From positions 112,314 through 176,313 of the forward strand of contig NZ_CANLZR010000008.1 of the NCBI RefSeq assembly GCF_947495705.1: a stretch of 64,000 nucleotides of DNA, read 5' to 3'. This DNA comes from an uncultured Phycicoccus sp. (GTDB taxonomy: Bacteria > Actinomycetota > Actinomycetes > Actinomycetales > Dermatophilaceae). The position numbers and the translations under genes are program-made. Below are positions 9,601 to 18,728 of the stretch, one piece after another. The notes under the pieces were generated by a model. The model was given only the letters and a program-made list of their open reading frames with translations. It made no database searches and had not been told where the DNA came from. Every line of letters begins with the position of its first letter. Within the stretch, counting starts at the first letter, position 1.

Positions 9601-10576
9601 CGCCACCCGCGCCGGTCGCAGCCCCCGGGAAGGGGCTGATCGCGGTGGGGTGGTTGTGGGTCTCGACCTTCATGAGGACGTGGACGTCGGCCTCCCGCCC
9701 GCGGTAGGGGCTGGGACCGTCGGTCGACTCGGGCAGCCAGCGCGTGCGGGGTCCGCCCTCCATGACCGAGGCGTTGTCCTTGTACGCCACGACGGTGCCG
9801 GCCCCGGCGACCTCCTCGGTGTGCCGGATCATCCCGAACAGCGAGCGCGGCTGGGCCTGGCCGTCGACGATGAAGTCGGCGTTGAAGATCTTGTGGCGAC
9901 AGTGCTCGGAGTTGGCCTGCGCGAACATCATCAGCTCGACATCGGTGGGGTTGCGTCCGAGGCCGGTGAACGCCTCGGCGAGGTAGTCGACCTCGTCGTC
10001 GGAGAGCGCGAGGCCGAAGTCGCGGTCGGCCTCCTCCAGCGCCGCCCGGCCCCGGCCGAGCACGTCGACGTGCGCCACCGGCTCGGCCTCCCGCTCCTCG
10101 AACAGGGCGGCGGCGTCCGCACGGCTGGGCAGCGCCGACTCGGTCATCCGGTCGTGCAGGGCCTCGGCCGCCGCCACCCACTGCTCGGGGGTCAACGGTT
10201 CTGACAGCTCGATCCGGTACTCGGTGACCCGCTCGACCCGGCGGACGTCGACCCCACAGCTGTGGGCGATGTCGGTGGCCTTGGACGCCCACGGCGACAG
10301 CGTGCCGAGCCTCGGGGCCACGACGACGACGGCTTCGTGCGGCGCGGCTGCCGGCGGGGTCCACGGGTCGCCGTAGGTGAGCAGCCGGCCGACCGTCGCG
10401 GCCGTGGTCTCGTCGAGCGGGCTGTCGCTGACGACCCAGTGCACGTGCTGAGCGCCGACGGCGACCACCTGCGGCGCGACGACGCGCAGCCGGGCCAGCA
10501 CGCCGGCGGCACGGAAGCTGGAGAGGGCGGCGCCCCCGGGGACGGTGGTCAGCACGTGGTCGTGCGACGAGGCCAT
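6677..10576 (-). CDS. purL: Phosphoribosylformylglycinamidine synthase, single-chain (large) type
   Basis: The 1299-residue protein catalyses step 4 of purine synthesis: FGAR to FGAM using glutamine and ATP. It is the fused form. It contains an N-terminal PurS-like segment; the [20 protein letters not shown] motif near residue 220; two AIR-synthase-like halves with [16 protein letters not shown]; and a C-terminal glutaminase domain from about residue 1050. The latter has the GICNGCQMF nucleophile Cys near residue 1145 and the later His-Gly-Glu. Most actinobacteria use separate PurS, PurQ and short PurL, so this form is unusual here. purC lies 0.9 kb further upstream on the same strand, separated by an SDR gene. 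Confidence 0.97.
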   Translation of the reverse strand: MASSHDHVLTTVPGGAALSSFRAAGVLARLRVVAPQVVAVGAQHVHWVVSDSPLDETTAATVGRLLTYGDPWTPPAAAPHEAVVVVAPRLGTLSPWASKATDIAHSCGVDVRRVERVTEYRIELSEPLTPEQWVAAAEALHDRMTESALPSRADAAALFEEREAEPVAHVDVLGRGRAALEEADRDFGLALSDDEVDYLAEAFTGLGRNPTDVELMMFAQANSEHCRHKIFNADFIVDGQAQPRSLFGMIRHTEEVAGAGTVVAYKDNASVMEGGPRTRWLPESTDGPSPYRGREADVHVLMKVETHNHPTAISPFPGAATGAGGEIRDEGATGRGSQPKAGLTGFAVSNLHLPGTDEPWEREEYGAPAHLASPLDIMVEGPIGAAAFNNEFGRPGLGGFFRVYEQTVDGVRRGFHKPIMSAGGLGTISAELTEKVTFPAGTLLVQLGGPGMRIGMGGGAASSMAAGANAADLDFDSVQRGNPEIERRAQEVVNQCWSLGADHNPILAIHDVGAGGLSNAFPELVDGAGLGARFDLSAVPTEESGLAPKEVWCNESQERYVVAIAPESLARFAALCERERCPYAVVGVARDDGQLVLAEGLEDVEGEDRPIDMPMETLLGKPPRMTRDVVRVARQGDDLDLDGLDLRAGAYAVLRHPTVASKRFLVTIADRTVGGLTHRDQMVGPWQVPVADVAVTLADHVGFAGEAMASGERMPLASVDAPASGRMAVGEALTNLLAAPVAALAGVKLSCNWMAACGEEGEDAALYDTVHTVGMELCPALGISVPVGKDSLSMRTRWTDALGRSRQVTSPVSLVVTAFASLPDVRGTWTPQLRGDSVLVLVDLGAGRDRLGGSILAQVSGAFGRDVPDLDDPKRLVALAAALADLRGRGLDLAYHDRSDGGLWAAACEMAFAGGTGLEVEVPSVPALFAEELGVVLGVPAGDAATVEEVLREHGLDHLVSTVGRTAADRRVRVSVDGAAVLDESVRDLAQVWDEVSWRISVLRDNPGSADEEHAAVGADDDPGLVVAPSFDPTDDVALPYLSTGVRPKVAVLREQGVNSHVETAYMLDRAGFDAYDVHMTDLQTGRAHLADFTGLVAAGGFSYGDTLGAGEGWARSVLFNPRLTDAFREFFHRGDTFGLGICNGCQMFAALADLVPGAHAWPRFTRNRSEQYEARLTLVEVLESPSLFTTGMAGSRLPIAVAHGEGFADFSARGDATSVQRVARFVDHHGEPATTHPFNPNGSPGGLTAVTTVDGRFTAMMPHPERVSRNVQMSWTSGRVEDESPWLRMFRNARVAVG

Positions 10577-10722
10577 GGCGGGAGTCTCCGAGGGGTGCGG
10601 TGCGGTGGCGGACTGCCGACCTCAGGCTACCGGCGCGACGGTGGCCCTCCGTCCCTCGCAGTGGCACCCTGGACCGACCGGGCCCGGTGCCGGCCGGGCC
10701 CCGAGGACTGCGAGGAGGAACG

Positions 10723-11493
10723 ATGCGGGTCGTCGTCCTGGGCGGAGCCGGCGAGATGGGTGCCCGGGTGGCCTCGCTGCTCGAGGCCTCGGGCGACGAC
10801 GTCGTCCGGGCGTCCCGCTCGAGCGGGGTCGACGTCACGACCGGGGCCGGGCTCGACGAGGCCCTCGCCGGCGCCGACGTCGTCGTCGACTGCGTCAACC
10901 GGATGACGATGTCGCGGGCCCGGTCGGTCGGGTTCTTCGGAAGCGCGGCGCGACGCGTGGCTGCAGCGGCGGCCACGGCGGGCGTCGGCCATCTCGTGGT
11001 CCTGTCGATCGTCAACGTCACCGACCCGGCGGTCCGCCGGGCTGCCGGCTACTACGCCGGCAAGGCCGCCCAGGAGGCCACCTACGTCGCGGCCGACGTG
11101 CCGGTCACGGTCGTGCGCACGACGGCCTGGTTCACGCTGGCCGAGACGTTCCTCGGGCAGCTGCGGGCGGGGCCCCTGGCCGTGGTGCCCCGCATCGGGC
11201 TCCAGCCCGTGCACCCCGACGCCGCGGCGGGGCTGCTCGCGGAGGTCGTGCGGTCGGGGCCGCCGACGGGTCCGGCGTCGCGGGACGGCGTGGCGACCCG
11301 CGAGCTGGCCGGACCCGAGCGGACCGACGCCGTGGCCATGGCCCGTGCGGTGGCGCAGGCCCGCCACCCGGGGGTGCGGGTCGTCGGCGTCCCGGCCCCG
11401 ACCGCGGGACTCCGCACCGGCCTCCTGCCCGGGCCGGAGGTGCCCCTCGACGGGCGCCGGTTCGCGGACTGGCTCACAGACTCCGGCCGGTGA
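10723..11493 (+). CDS. NAD(P)-binding SDR / NmrA-like protein
   Basis: The protein has 256 residues. ATG 10723 is selected for the GAGGAGGA ribosome-binding site four bases before it. The N-terminal dinucleotide-binding loop reads VVVLGGAGEMGARVA (residues 3-17). Further on are VVVDCVNRM and HLVVLSIVNV, then YYAGKAAQE near residue 107, which corresponds to the YxxxK region of extended or atypical SDRs, and TVVRTTAWF. This pattern is that of the NmrA/NAD(P)H-binding group often annotated as oxidoreductases. It lies between purL and purC on the opposite strand and overlaps the purC 3' end by 20 bases. Confidence 0.8.
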   Translation: MRVVVLGGAGEMGARVASLLEASGDDVVRASRSSGVDVTTGAGLDEALAGADVVVDCVNRMTMSRARSVGFFGSAARRVAAAAATAGVGHLVVLSIVNVTDPAVRRAAGYYAGKAAQEATYVAADVPVTVVRTTAWFTLAETFLGQLRAGPLAVVPRIGLQPVHPDAAAGLLAEVVRSGPPTGPASRDGVATRELAGPERTDAVAMARAVAQARHPGVRVVGVPAPTAGLRTGLLPGPEVPLDGRRFADWLTDSGR

Positions 11494-12382
11494 GCCGCTC
11501 GTAGGCCTCGACGTACTTGGCGCGGGTGCGCTCGAGCACCTCCTCGGGCAGCGGGGGCGGCGCGGCTCCGGAGGCCTTGTCCCAGCCGCTCGCGGGCGAC
11601 AGCAGCCACTCGCGGACGAACTCCTTGTCGAAGCTCGGCTGGGGGTGCCCGGGCTCCCACTGGTCGGCCGGCCAGAAGCGTGACGAGTCCGGCGTCAGCA
11701 CCTCGTCGGCGAGGACCAGCTCGCCCCCCTCGACCCCGAACTCCACCTTGGTGTCGGCGATGAGGATGCCGCGCTGGGCGCCGATCTCGTTGCCGCGGGA
11801 AAGGATCCGCGTCGTCAGGTCACGAGCGCGCGCTGCGAGACGCGCCCCGACGAGCGCCTCGACGGCGCCGTACGACATCGGCTCGTCGTGCTCGCCCTGG
11901 GGCGCCTTGGTCGACGGCGTGAAGATGGGCTCGGGGAAGCGTGAGCCGTCGACGAGCCCCTCGGGGAGGCGGATCCCGCTGACGTGCCCGTCCGCGCGGT
12001 ACTCCCGCAGGCCGCCGCCGGTGAGGTAGGCCCGCGCGACGCACTCGACGGGCAGCATCTCGAGGCGCCGGACGAGCACGGCCCGCCCCTGCACCGCGTC
12101 GGGCACCTCGGTGGAGACGACGTGGTTGGGCACGATGTCGGCGAGCTGGTCGAACCACCACAGGGACATCTGGGTCAGGACCCGGCCCTTGTCGGGCACC
12201 GGGGTCTCGAGCACGAAGTCGAAGGCCGAGATGCGGTCGGACGCGACGAGCAGCAGCTGGTCCGGGCGCGCGGTGCCGGTGGCCGCGTCGACCGGGGCGT
12301 AGAGGTCGCGGACCTTCCCCGAGTAGACGTGCGCGTAGCCGGGCAGCTCGAGCGGGGCGGGGGTCGCGGGGGCATCGGCCAT
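11474..12382 (-). CDS. purC: Phosphoribosylaminoimidazole-succinocarboxamide synthase (SAICAR synthetase)
   Basis: The 302-residue protein joins CAIR and aspartate with ATP to give SAICAR. Diagnostic segments are HVYSGKVRDLY near residue 20, LLLVASDRISAFDFVL near residue 43, LEMLPVECVARAYLTGG near 115, and LIADTKVEFG with LADEVLTPDSSRFWP near 215-240. The start MADAPATP at 12382 is chosen because the longer frame runs into low-complexity Arg/Ala sequence. The last 20 bases overlap the convergent SDR gene. soxR lies 26 bases upstream on the same strand, so co-transcription with soxR is possible. Confidence 0.96.
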   Translation of the reverse strand: MADAPATPAPLELPGYAHVYSGKVRDLYAPVDAATGTARPDQLLLVASDRISAFDFVLETPVPDKGRVLTQMSLWWFDQLADIVPNHVVSTEVPDAVQGRAVLVRRLEMLPVECVARAYLTGGGLREYRADGHVSGIRLPEGLVDGSRFPEPIFTPSTKAPQGEHDEPMSYGAVEALVGARLAARARDLTTRILSRGNEIGAQRGILIADTKVEFGVEGGELVLADEVLTPDSSRFWPADQWEPGHPQPSFDKEFVREWLLSPASGWDKASGAAPPPLPEEVLERTRAKYVEAYERLTGRSL

Positions 12383-12408
12383 GCGGGGGATTCTTCCAGC
12401 CCGCGGGG

Positions 12409-12864
12409 TCACTCGCCGCGGGCGGCCGCCGGCCAGCGCCGCGGCCCCGGCCCCTCGGCGGCGAGCTCGTCGTCGTGGTTGTACACCGGGCAGGCCCGCA
12501 GCGAGAGGCACCCGCACCCGATGCACGACGACAGCCCGTCGCGGACCCGCGTCATCGCCTCGATCCGCGCGGTCAGCGCGTCGTGCCAGCGGGAGGACAT
12601 CCGAGCCCAGTCGCGCTTGGTCGGCGGATGGTCGAGGGGCAGCGTCGAGAGCGCGTCGCCGATCTCGGCCAGCGTCAGCCCGAACCGCTGACCCGCCCGG
12701 ATGACGGCGATCCGGCGCAGCACGTGGCGCTCGAACCGGCGCTGGTTGCCGGCCGTGCGGACCGACGTGACGAGGCCCCGCTCCTCGTAGAAGCGCACCG
12801 TGGGCACGCTGACGCCGGAGCGGGCTGCCACCTCGCCGATGGCAAGCAGGTCGTGCCGGTCCAC
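12409..12864 (-). CDS. soxR: Redox-sensitive transcriptional activator SoxR
   Basis: The 151-residue protein starts at GTG 12864, the only start near the conserved LAIGEVAARSGVSVPTVRFYEERGL helix-turn-helix of MerR proteins. A dimerisation helix follows, and then the [2Fe-2S] cluster loop CIGCGCLSLRAC, with C114, C117, C119 and C125 in the diagnostic Cx2CxCx5C spacing. Oxidation of the cluster by redox-cycling compounds activates transcription. In actinobacteria SoxR acts without SoxS and switches on exporters and oxidoreductases directly. A SoxR box lies in the short gap to the divergent MFS gene. Confidence 0.95.
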   Translation of the reverse strand: MDRHDLLAIGEVAARSGVSVPTVRFYEERGLVTSVRTAGNQRRFERHVLRRIAVIRAGQRFGLTLAEIGDALSTLPLDHPPTKRDWARMSSRWHDALTARIEAMTRVRDGLSSCIGCGCLSLRACPVYNHDDELAAEGPGPRRWPAAARGE

Positions 12865-12883
12865 GGCGCCAGGATATTCCTTC

Positions 12884-12915
12884 TTGACCTCAAGCGCACC
12901 TGAGGTATGAGGATC
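12884..12915 (+). promoter_or_regulatory. SoxR box between -35 and -10 elements of the MFS gene
   Basis: The 18-base sequence CCTCAAGCGCACCTGAGG (12888-12905) matches the E. coli soxS box (CCTCAAG-N4-CTTGAGG) with one arm mismatch. It is framed by TTGACC (12884-12889) and a weak GAGGAT (12910-12915) at the 19-base spacing typical of SoxR promoters. A TATGAG at 16 bases is the alternative -10. The coding GTG at 12921 lies 5 bases after GAGGAT; the same GAGG could instead be a ribosome-binding site. Confidence 0.85.
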
Positions 12916-12920
12916 CTCGG

Positions 12921-14357
12921 GTGACGACGACAAACCCCACCGCCCCCCCGCTCAGCCCACCTCGCGACCGCCTCCTCGACCGCCGGCACCTGCCCGTCGT
13001 CGTCGGCGTCATCGCGCTCGTGACCCTCACGGCCTTCGAGAACCGCGCCGTGCAGACGATCCTCCCGGTCATCGTCCGGGACCTCGACGGCTGGACCCTC
13101 TTCGGCGCCGCGACCGGCGCCACGCTCGTGACGTTCACGGTCGCCACGGCCTGGGCGGGCGGCTGGACCGACCGGCTGGGGCCGCGTCCCGTGCTCCTCG
13201 GGGGGCTGGGGCTGTTCGCGCTCGCCCAGGTCGTCTCGGCGCTGGCGCCCACGATGGGCGTCTTCGTCGCCGGGCGGGCGGTCTCGGGGGCCGCGGAGGC
13301 GCTCGTCGACACCACGCTCATGGTCCTGGTCGCCCAGGCGCTGCCCGAGTCCCTGCGCGCCAAGGTGTTCGCCTCCTTCGCGGCCGCGTGGATCCTCCCG
13401 TCCCTGCTCGGGCCGGGCGTCGCCGGAGGGATCGAGGCCGTCGCCGGCTGGCGGTTCGTGTTCATCGGCCCGCTCCTCGTCGCACTCCCCGCCGTCCTCC
13501 TGCTCCGGCCGGCCCTGCGCGCCGGCGGCCGCGCCGCCGGGACACCGCCGGGCGTGGACCCGCGGGCCCGCGGCCGACTGGCCGCCTCGGTGCTGCTCGC
13601 CGCCGGGCTCGCCGTGACGACGTTCTCGGCGCCGCTCTTGGCCACGCCGGCGTCCCGGGCCGTCGGCCTCGCCGCGGTGCTCGGCGGGGCCGGGGTGGTG
13701 CTCCTCGCCGCCGTGCGGGCCCTCCCCGCCGGCACCCTGCGGCTCGCGCCGGGGGTGCCTGCGGTCGTCGGGCTCCGGCTCCTCACCTCCGCGGCGTTCA
13801 CGGGGGTCGGCGCCGTCCTCCCGCTCATGCTCGTGACGACGCACCGGGTGTCGCCCGCAGTCGCCGGGATCTCGCTGTCGGTCACCGGCGTCATGTGGGC
13901 CGCCGGGTCGTGGGCCAACAGCATCGACCGGGTGCAGGACCGGGTCGGCGCGGCCGTGCGCACCCGGGTCGGCGGCCTCCTCATCGCGGCCGGCGCGATG
14001 GGTCCGCTGCTCCTGGCCCTCGACGTGGTCCCGATCGCCGTCGGCCTGGCCGGGTGGGCGGCGTCCGCGACGGGGATGGGCATCCTGTCGCCCACCCTCT
14101 CCACCGAGCTCCTGGCCGCAGCGCCGGTCGCCGAGCGGGGGCGGGCCAGCGCCGCCCAGGGGCTCGCGGTGTCCACCGGGGTCGCGCTCCAGACCGGGCT
14201 CATCGGCGCGGTCGTCGCCTGGTTCGGGCCGGCGATGGACGGGCCCCGGTTCGCCGCGCTCATGGCAGTGGGAGTGGTGGTTGCTCTCACCGTGGCCGCC
14301 GGGGGTGGCAGGGTCGGCCGGCTGACGAGTGCTGACGCGGGGGCCCTGGTTCCGTAG
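12921..14357 (+). CDS. MFS transporter, probable SoxR-controlled exporter
   Basis: The 478-residue integral membrane protein shows the MFS pattern: FENRAVQTILPVIVRDL in helix 1, the loop motif AGGWTDRLGPRPVLLGGL near residue 75, and about 12-14 hydrophobic segments to the C-terminus. It starts at GTG 12921, directly after a SoxR box and divergent from soxR, so it is very likely induced by redox-active compounds and pumps them or a related drug out. Its TAG stop also forms the start of the TAGCGT hexamer preceding the next gene. The substrate cannot be derived from sequence. Confidence 0.9.
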   Translation: MTTTNPTAPPLSPPRDRLLDRRHLPVVVGVIALVTLTAFENRAVQTILPVIVRDLDGWTLFGAATGATLVTFTVATAWAGGWTDRLGPRPVLLGGLGLFALAQVVSALAPTMGVFVAGRAVSGAAEALVDTTLMVLVAQALPESLRAKVFASFAAAWILPSLLGPGVAGGIEAVAGWRFVFIGPLLVALPAVLLLRPALRAGGRAAGTPPGVDPRARGRLAASVLLAAGLAVTTFSAPLLATPASRAVGLAAVLGGAGVVLLAAVRALPAGTLRLAPGVPAVVGLRLLTSAAFTGVGAVLPLMLVTTHRVSPAVAGISLSVTGVMWAAGSWANSIDRVQDRVGAAVRTRVGGLLIAAGAMGPLLLALDVVPIAVGLAGWAASATGMGILSPTLSTELLAAAPVAERGRASAAQGLAVSTGVALQTGLIGAVVAWFGPAMDGPRFAALMAVGVVVALTVAAGGGRVGRLTSADAGALVP

Positions 14358-14366
14358 CGTGGGGCC

Positions 14367-15287
14367 ATGGACCTCCGGATCTTCACCGAGCCTCAGCAGG
14401 GCGCCACCTACGACGATCTCCTCGCCGTCGCCCGGGCAGCGGAGGACCTCGGGTTCGACGCCTTCTTCCGGTCCGACCACTACCTCCACATGGGCGACGG
14501 GGACGGGCGGCCGGGGCCGACGGACGCCTGGACGACCCTCGCCGGGCTGGCTCGGGACACCACCCGGATCCGGCTGGGCACGCTCGTCTCGTCGGCGACC
14601 TTCCGCCTGCCCGGCCCGCTGGCCGTGGCCGTCGCGCAGGTCGACCAGATGAGCGGTGGACGGGTCGAGCTGGGTCTGGGCGCCGGCTGGTTCGAGGCCG
14701 AGCACACGGCCTACGGCATCCCCTTCCCGCCCCTGAAGGAGCGCTTCGACCGGCTCGAGGAGCAGCTGGCGGTCATCACCGGGCTGTGGTCGGCCTCGCC
14801 CGGCTCCGGCTACGAGCACGACGGCTCGCACTACCCGGTCTGCGACTCCCCCGCCCTGGCCAAGCCCGTGCAGGACGGCGGCGTCCCGATCATCGTCGGC
14901 GGCGCCGGGAAGCGGCGGACCCCCTCGCTCGCGGCCCGCTACGCCGCGGAGTTCAACGTGCCGTTCTCGTCGCCCGACGACACGGCGCGCTTGTTCGCGC
15001 GGGTCGACGAGGTCTGCGAGGAGCACGGCCGCGACCCGCTGAGCCTCGTGCACTCGGCGGCCCAGGTCGTGTGCGTCGGCCGGGACGACGCGGCGGTCCG
15101 GCGCCGGGCCGGCGCCATCGGGCGTGACGCCGCAGAGCTGCGCGCGAACGGCGTGGCCGGCAGCACCGCCGAGGCGTGCGACCGGGTCGGGCGGCTGGCC
15201 GAGGCCGGCGCGAGCCGGCTGTACCTCCAGGTGCTCGACCTCGCGGACCTCGACCACCTCGCGGACATCCGGGCGGCCCTGGTCTGA
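14367..15287 (+). CDS. LLM-class F420-dependent oxidoreductase
   Basis: The protein has 306 residues. It carries LRIFTEPQQGATYDDLLAVA at the N-terminus, DAFFRSDHYLHMGDGD near residue 31, RLGTLVSSATFRLPGPLAVAV near 73, and SGGRVELGLGAGWFEAEH near 95, the signature of F420-type luciferase-like enzymes. TAGCGT (14355-14360) six bases before the ATG suggests a separate leaderless promoter overlapping the end of the MFS gene, although read-through from the SoxR promoter is also possible. It may therefore be a redox-stress enzyme, but no substrate can be assigned. Confidence 0.87.
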   Translation: MDLRIFTEPQQGATYDDLLAVARAAEDLGFDAFFRSDHYLHMGDGDGRPGPTDAWTTLAGLARDTTRIRLGTLVSSATFRLPGPLAVAVAQVDQMSGGRVELGLGAGWFEAEHTAYGIPFPPLKERFDRLEEQLAVITGLWSASPGSGYEHDGSHYPVCDSPALAKPVQDGGVPIIVGGAGKRRTPSLAARYAAEFNVPFSSPDDTARLFARVDEVCEEHGRDPLSLVHSAAQVVCVGRDDAAVRRRAGAIGRDAAELRANGVAGSTAEACDRVGRLAEAGASRLYLQVLDLADLDHLADIRAALV

Positions 15288-15296
15288 GCGGCGGCG

Positions 15297-16583
15297 TCAG
15301 CCCGGGACGGTGACCTCGCCGCGCTCGGCCCGCTCGGCGATGTCGCTGCGGTGGTGGGCGCCGGGCAGCTCGATCGCCCCGACGGCCGCGTAGGCCTTCC
15401 GGCGGGCCTGGGCCAGGCTCGCCCCCCGCCCGACCACCGACAGCACCCGGCCACCGGCGGACACGAGCAGGCCGTTCTCGCCGATGACCGTCCCGGCATG
15501 CAGGACGTACGCGTCCGGCGCACCCGGGACGTCCTCGACACCGCTGACGACGTCCCCCGTCCTCGGGGTGCCGGGGTAGTCGGCGGCGGCCACGACGACC
15601 GTCACCGAGTGGTCGGCGGACCACCGCAGCGGCGCGACGTCGCCGAGATGCCCGGTGGCCGCCGCAAGGAGCAGCCCGCCGAGGGGGGTGAGGAGGCGGT
15701 CGAGGACGACCTGGGTCTCGGGGTCCCCGAAGCGGACGTTGAACTCGATGACCCGCGGCCCGCGGGAGGTCAGGGCCAGACCGACGTACAGGACGCCGGT
15801 GAACGGCGTGCCGCGGTGCGCCATCTCGTCGACGACCGGCTGCGCGACGCGCGCCACGACGTCGTCGACGAGCCCGGGCGGCGCCCAGTCGAGCGGACAG
15901 TAGGCACCCATTCCCCCGGTGTTCGGGCCGGAGTCGCCGTCTCCCACCCGCTTGAAGTCCTGGGCCGGGCTGAGCGGCACGACCATCTCGCCGTCGCAGA
16001 GACAGAAGAGCGAGACCTCGGGCCCGTCGAGGAACTCCTCGACGACGACCCGGCCGTCCGGCTTGGCGAGGCAGGCACGGGCATGGTCCAGCGCGGCCGT
16101 GCGGTCGTCGGTGACGACGACGCCCTTGCCGGCCGCGAGCCCGTCGTCCTTGACGACGTACGGCGCCCCGAGCGCATCGAGGGCGTCCTCGACCTCGCCG
16201 GCCGTCGTGCACACGTGCGCCAGACCGGTCGGGACCCCCGCGACCGACATGACCTCCTTCGCGAAGGCCTTGCTCCCCTCCAGCCGCGCCGCCGCGGCCG
16301 AGGGCCCGAAGCACGCGATGCCGGCGTTGCAGACGGCGTCGGCGACCCCGGCGACGAGCGGCACCTCCGGACCGACCACGACGAGGTCCACTTCGTGCCG
16401 GCGCGCGACGTCGAGGATCGCCTCCGCGTCGCTCACGCCCCCTGCCAGCGGCTCGCACAGCGCGACGGCGGCGATCCCGGGGTTCCCCGGGGCCGCGACG
16501 ACCGCGTCGACCGTGGGGTCGAGGGAGAGGGAGCGGACGAGGGCGTGCTCACGGGCGCCGGACCCGATGACGAGGACCTTCAC
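15297..16583 (-). CDS. purD: Phosphoribosylamine-glycine ligase (GAR synthetase)
   Basis: The 428-residue protein makes GAR from phosphoribosylamine, glycine and ATP. GTG 16583 is selected: the product then starts VKVLVIGSGAREHAL, the invariant PurD N-terminus, and TAGGCT lies seven bases upstream. ATP-grasp elements include AKPDGRVVVEEFLDGPEVSLFCLCDG near residue 170-190, DFKRVGDGDSGPNTGGMGAY near 205, and RFGDPETQ near 290. A longer start at 16619 would add unconserved residues. It is on the same strand as purC and purL but separated by oppositely oriented genes. Confidence 0.97.
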   Translation of the reverse strand: MKVLVIGSGAREHALVRSLSLDPTVDAVVAAPGNPGIAAVALCEPLAGGVSDAEAILDVARRHEVDLVVVGPEVPLVAGVADAVCNAGIACFGPSAAAARLEGSKAFAKEVMSVAGVPTGLAHVCTTAGEVEDALDALGAPYVVKDDGLAAGKGVVVTDDRTAALDHARACLAKPDGRVVVEEFLDGPEVSLFCLCDGEMVVPLSPAQDFKRVGDGDSGPNTGGMGAYCPLDWAPPGLVDDVVARVAQPVVDEMAHRGTPFTGVLYVGLALTSRGPRVIEFNVRFGDPETQVVLDRLLTPLGGLLLAAATGHLGDVAPLRWSADHSVTVVVAAADYPGTPRTGDVVSGVEDVPGAPDAYVLHAGTVIGENGLLVSAGGRVLSVVGRGASLAQARRKAYAAVGAIELPGAHHRSDIAERAERGEVTVPG

Positions 16584-16834
16584 GCCGCTCAGCCTAGGGG
16601 AGCGAAGGGTGGCGTCCACTGTTCGGGACGGTTGATCAATATTCGAGACCTGGGCGCGACGCCGGTCACGATTCCGTCACGAGGACAGCCCGGAATCGGG
16701 CTGCACCCACTTCCTGGTCGAGGGTGGGGGTAGCTCCCCGCGCGCCGGCGACCGTCGGTGACGGGGGCGTCAGGCACGACACGAACCGACACCGCACGCA
16801 CGCGCTCGACTCCCGATGACACGAAGGTGACCCC

Positions 16835-17791
16835 ATGAAGACCCCCAGGACCTACTCCCTCGCCGCGGCTGCGCTCGTGGCCGGGCTCACGCTCGCTGCC
16901 TGCGGCAGTGACGACGCCGGCAGCGGCGGCGGCGGCGACGACGGCGGCGGGCAGGCCCTCGACGGCGTCAGCATCACCGTCGGCTCGAAGGACTTCACCG
17001 AGAACATCCTGCTCGGCGAGATGCTCGCGCAGGCGATGGCGAACGAGGGGGCCGACGTCACCAACAAGACGAACCTCGGCGGGACGTCGGTGAACCGACA
17101 GGCGCTGCTCAGCGGCGACATCAACGTCTACCCCGAGTACAACGGCACGGGCTGGACCGTGCACCTCGGCCAGGAGGACCCGAGCCAGGACGGCGAGGAG
17201 CTGCTCAAGGTCACCGCCGAGAAGGACCTCGCGGACAACAAGATCGCCTGGGTCGGGCGCTCCCCGTTCAACGACACCTACGGCTTCGCCGCCTTCGGCG
17301 ACCTCGCCAAGGAGCAGGGCGGCTTCGACTTCCAGTCGATGGCCGACTACCTCGAGGCGAACCCGGACGCCAAGCTCTGTCTCGAGACGGAGTTCCCCGA
17401 CCGTCCCGACGGGCTCGTGCTCTTCGAGAACGCCACCGGCTACGAGGTGCCGCAGAGCCAGATCAACATCCTGGACACCGGCCTCATCTACACCGAGACC
17501 GCCAAGGGCGCCTGCCAGTTCGGGGAGGTCTTCACCACCGACGGCCGCATCACCGCGCTGAACCTCGAGCTCGTCGAGGACCCGGGCGTCATGATCCTCT
17601 ACAACGTCTCCTTCACCTTCCAGGACGAGGTCTACCAGCAGCACGCCCAGGTCTACGACGACCTCGCGGCGGAGATCCTCGCGCCGCTCGACGAGGCCAA
17701 GATGGCCGAGCTCAACGCGAAGGTCGACGTCGACGACGACTCGCCCGAGAAGGTCGCCGAGGACTACCTCACCGAGATCGGCGTCCTCTGA
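16835..17791 (+). CDS. Glycine betaine/choline-type ABC transporter substrate-binding lipoprotein (ProX/OpuC-like)
   Basis: The 318-residue protein has a lipoprotein signal ending LTLAAC (Cys about 22), followed by a Gly/Asp-rich linker. The OpuAC-type binding domain opens with SITVGSKDFTENILLGEML and contains SGDINVYPEYNGTGW near residue 105, typical of quaternary-ammonium binders. AAGG lies nine bases before the ATG. The 250 bases upstream contain no motif I can name. The two permeases and ATPase lie just downstream but on the opposite strand, so this gene is expressed from its own promoter. Confidence 0.92.
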   Translation: MKTPRTYSLAAAALVAGLTLAACGSDDAGSGGGGDDGGGQALDGVSITVGSKDFTENILLGEMLAQAMANEGADVTNKTNLGGTSVNRQALLSGDINVYPEYNGTGWTVHLGQEDPSQDGEELLKVTAEKDLADNKIAWVGRSPFNDTYGFAAFGDLAKEQGGFDFQSMADYLEANPDAKLCLETEFPDRPDGLVLFENATGYEVPQSQINILDTGLIYTETAKGACQFGEVFTTDGRITALNLELVEDPGVMILYNVSFTFQDEVYQQHAQVYDDLAAEILAPLDEAKMAELNAKVDVDDDSPEKVAEDYLTEIGVL

Positions 17792-17813
17792 ACGCACACT
17801 CCGCACCACGAGG

Positions 17814-17847
17814 AACGGCGGCGGTCCCGGACGGGGCCGCCGCCGTT
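17814..17847. terminator. Bidirectional terminator between binding protein and permease
   Basis: An 11-bp perfect GC-rich stem (17814-17824 with 17837-17847) with a 12-base loop lies between two convergent stop codons, so it can serve both transcripts. Confidence 0.75.
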
Positions 17848-17864
17848 GCGTGTGTGGGGCGAGC

Positions 17865-18728
17865 TCAGACGCCCTTTGGCCGCAGGTACGTCTCGGCCAG
17901 GGCCCCCAGCCAGTCGAAGGTGAGCGCGACGATCGCCACGATCGACGCCCCGATGACGAGCACCGCGTCCTGCTGCAGCTTCAGCCCGACGGCGATGGTC
18001 ACGCCGAGCCCGCCACCACCGATGAGGTAGGCGAGCGTGGCCATCCCGATGTTGAGGATCATCGCGACCCGGACCCCCGCGAGGATGACCGGGACCGCGA
18101 GCGGCAGCTCGATGCGGGTCAGCACCTGCCAGCGCGTCATCCCCATCCCGCGGCCGGCCTCGATGACGCTGCGCTCGACGGCGTCGAGCCCCACCATCGT
18201 GTTCCGCAGCACCGGCAGGAGGGCGTACAGGACGAGCGCCACGACGACCGTCCGGAGCCCCTGGCCGAGCATCGACAGGAAGAGAATGAGCAGGCCGTAG
18301 GCCGGCAGGGCCTGGCCGGAGTTGGCCACCGCCACGATCGTCGGCCCGAACCGGCGCAGGGGCGGGCGGGTCAGCGCGATGCCGAGCGGGATCGCGACGA
18401 CGACGACGAGCACCGTGGACCAGAACGCGATCGTCAGGTGCTCCACCGTCTGCGGCCACAGCTTGGTGCCCCACGCGAGCGGCGAGGCGATCTGCACCTT
18501 GGACTCGGCCAGGTTGAGGCTCTGGTAGTACCAGAACACGAGCCCGGCCAGGCCGAGGATCCCCAGCGGGGCGGTCTTGAGCCCGAGGTGCTTGCGCCGG
18601 GCGCGGGTGAGCCACCCCGGCTCGTGCGGGGCCTCCAGGTCGGGCGGCAGCGACCCCTCGGGCTCGCGGCCGTCGGTCGTCGTGCCGTGGTCGCCCAGGC
18701 GCGCCTGGGCGGGGGTCAGCTGGCTCAC
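17865..18728 (-). CDS. Glycine betaine/choline-type ABC transporter permease (ProW/OpuC-like)
   Basis: The 287-residue membrane protein starts at GTG 18728, overlapping the ATPase stop (GTGA). A soluble, charged N-terminal 50 residues precede a first helix (GILGLAGLVFWYYQSL). The binding-protein-dependent permease domain follows, with the EAA loop VERSVIEAGRGMGMTRWQVLTRIELPLAVPVILAGVR at about residues 183-220 and a GGGGLGVTIAVGL motif. Six or so membrane segments are visible. It is the last gene of the permease-ATPase-permease operon and partners the second permease at 19981. Confidence 0.9.
   Translation of the reverse strand: MSQLTPAQARLGDHGTTTDGREPEGSLPPDLEAPHEPGWLTRARRKHLGLKTAPLGILGLAGLVFWYYQSLNLAESKVQIASPLAWGTKLWPQTVEHLTIAFWSTVLVVVVAIPLGIALTRPPLRRFGPTIVAVANSGQALPAYGLLILFLSMLGQGLRTVVVALVLYALLPVLRNTMVGLDAVERSVIEAGRGMGMTRWQVLTRIELPLAVPVILAGVRVAMILNIGMATLAYLIGGGGLGVTIAVGLKLQQDAVLVIGASIVAIVALTFDWLGALAETYLRPKGV

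Noticed and set aside
16584..16834. Possible riboswitch (for example cyclic di-AMP type) before the osmoprotectant binding protein
   Set aside because: Osmoprotectant genes sometimes have one, but I could not place the conserved core sequences; only ordinary GC-rich hairpins are seen.
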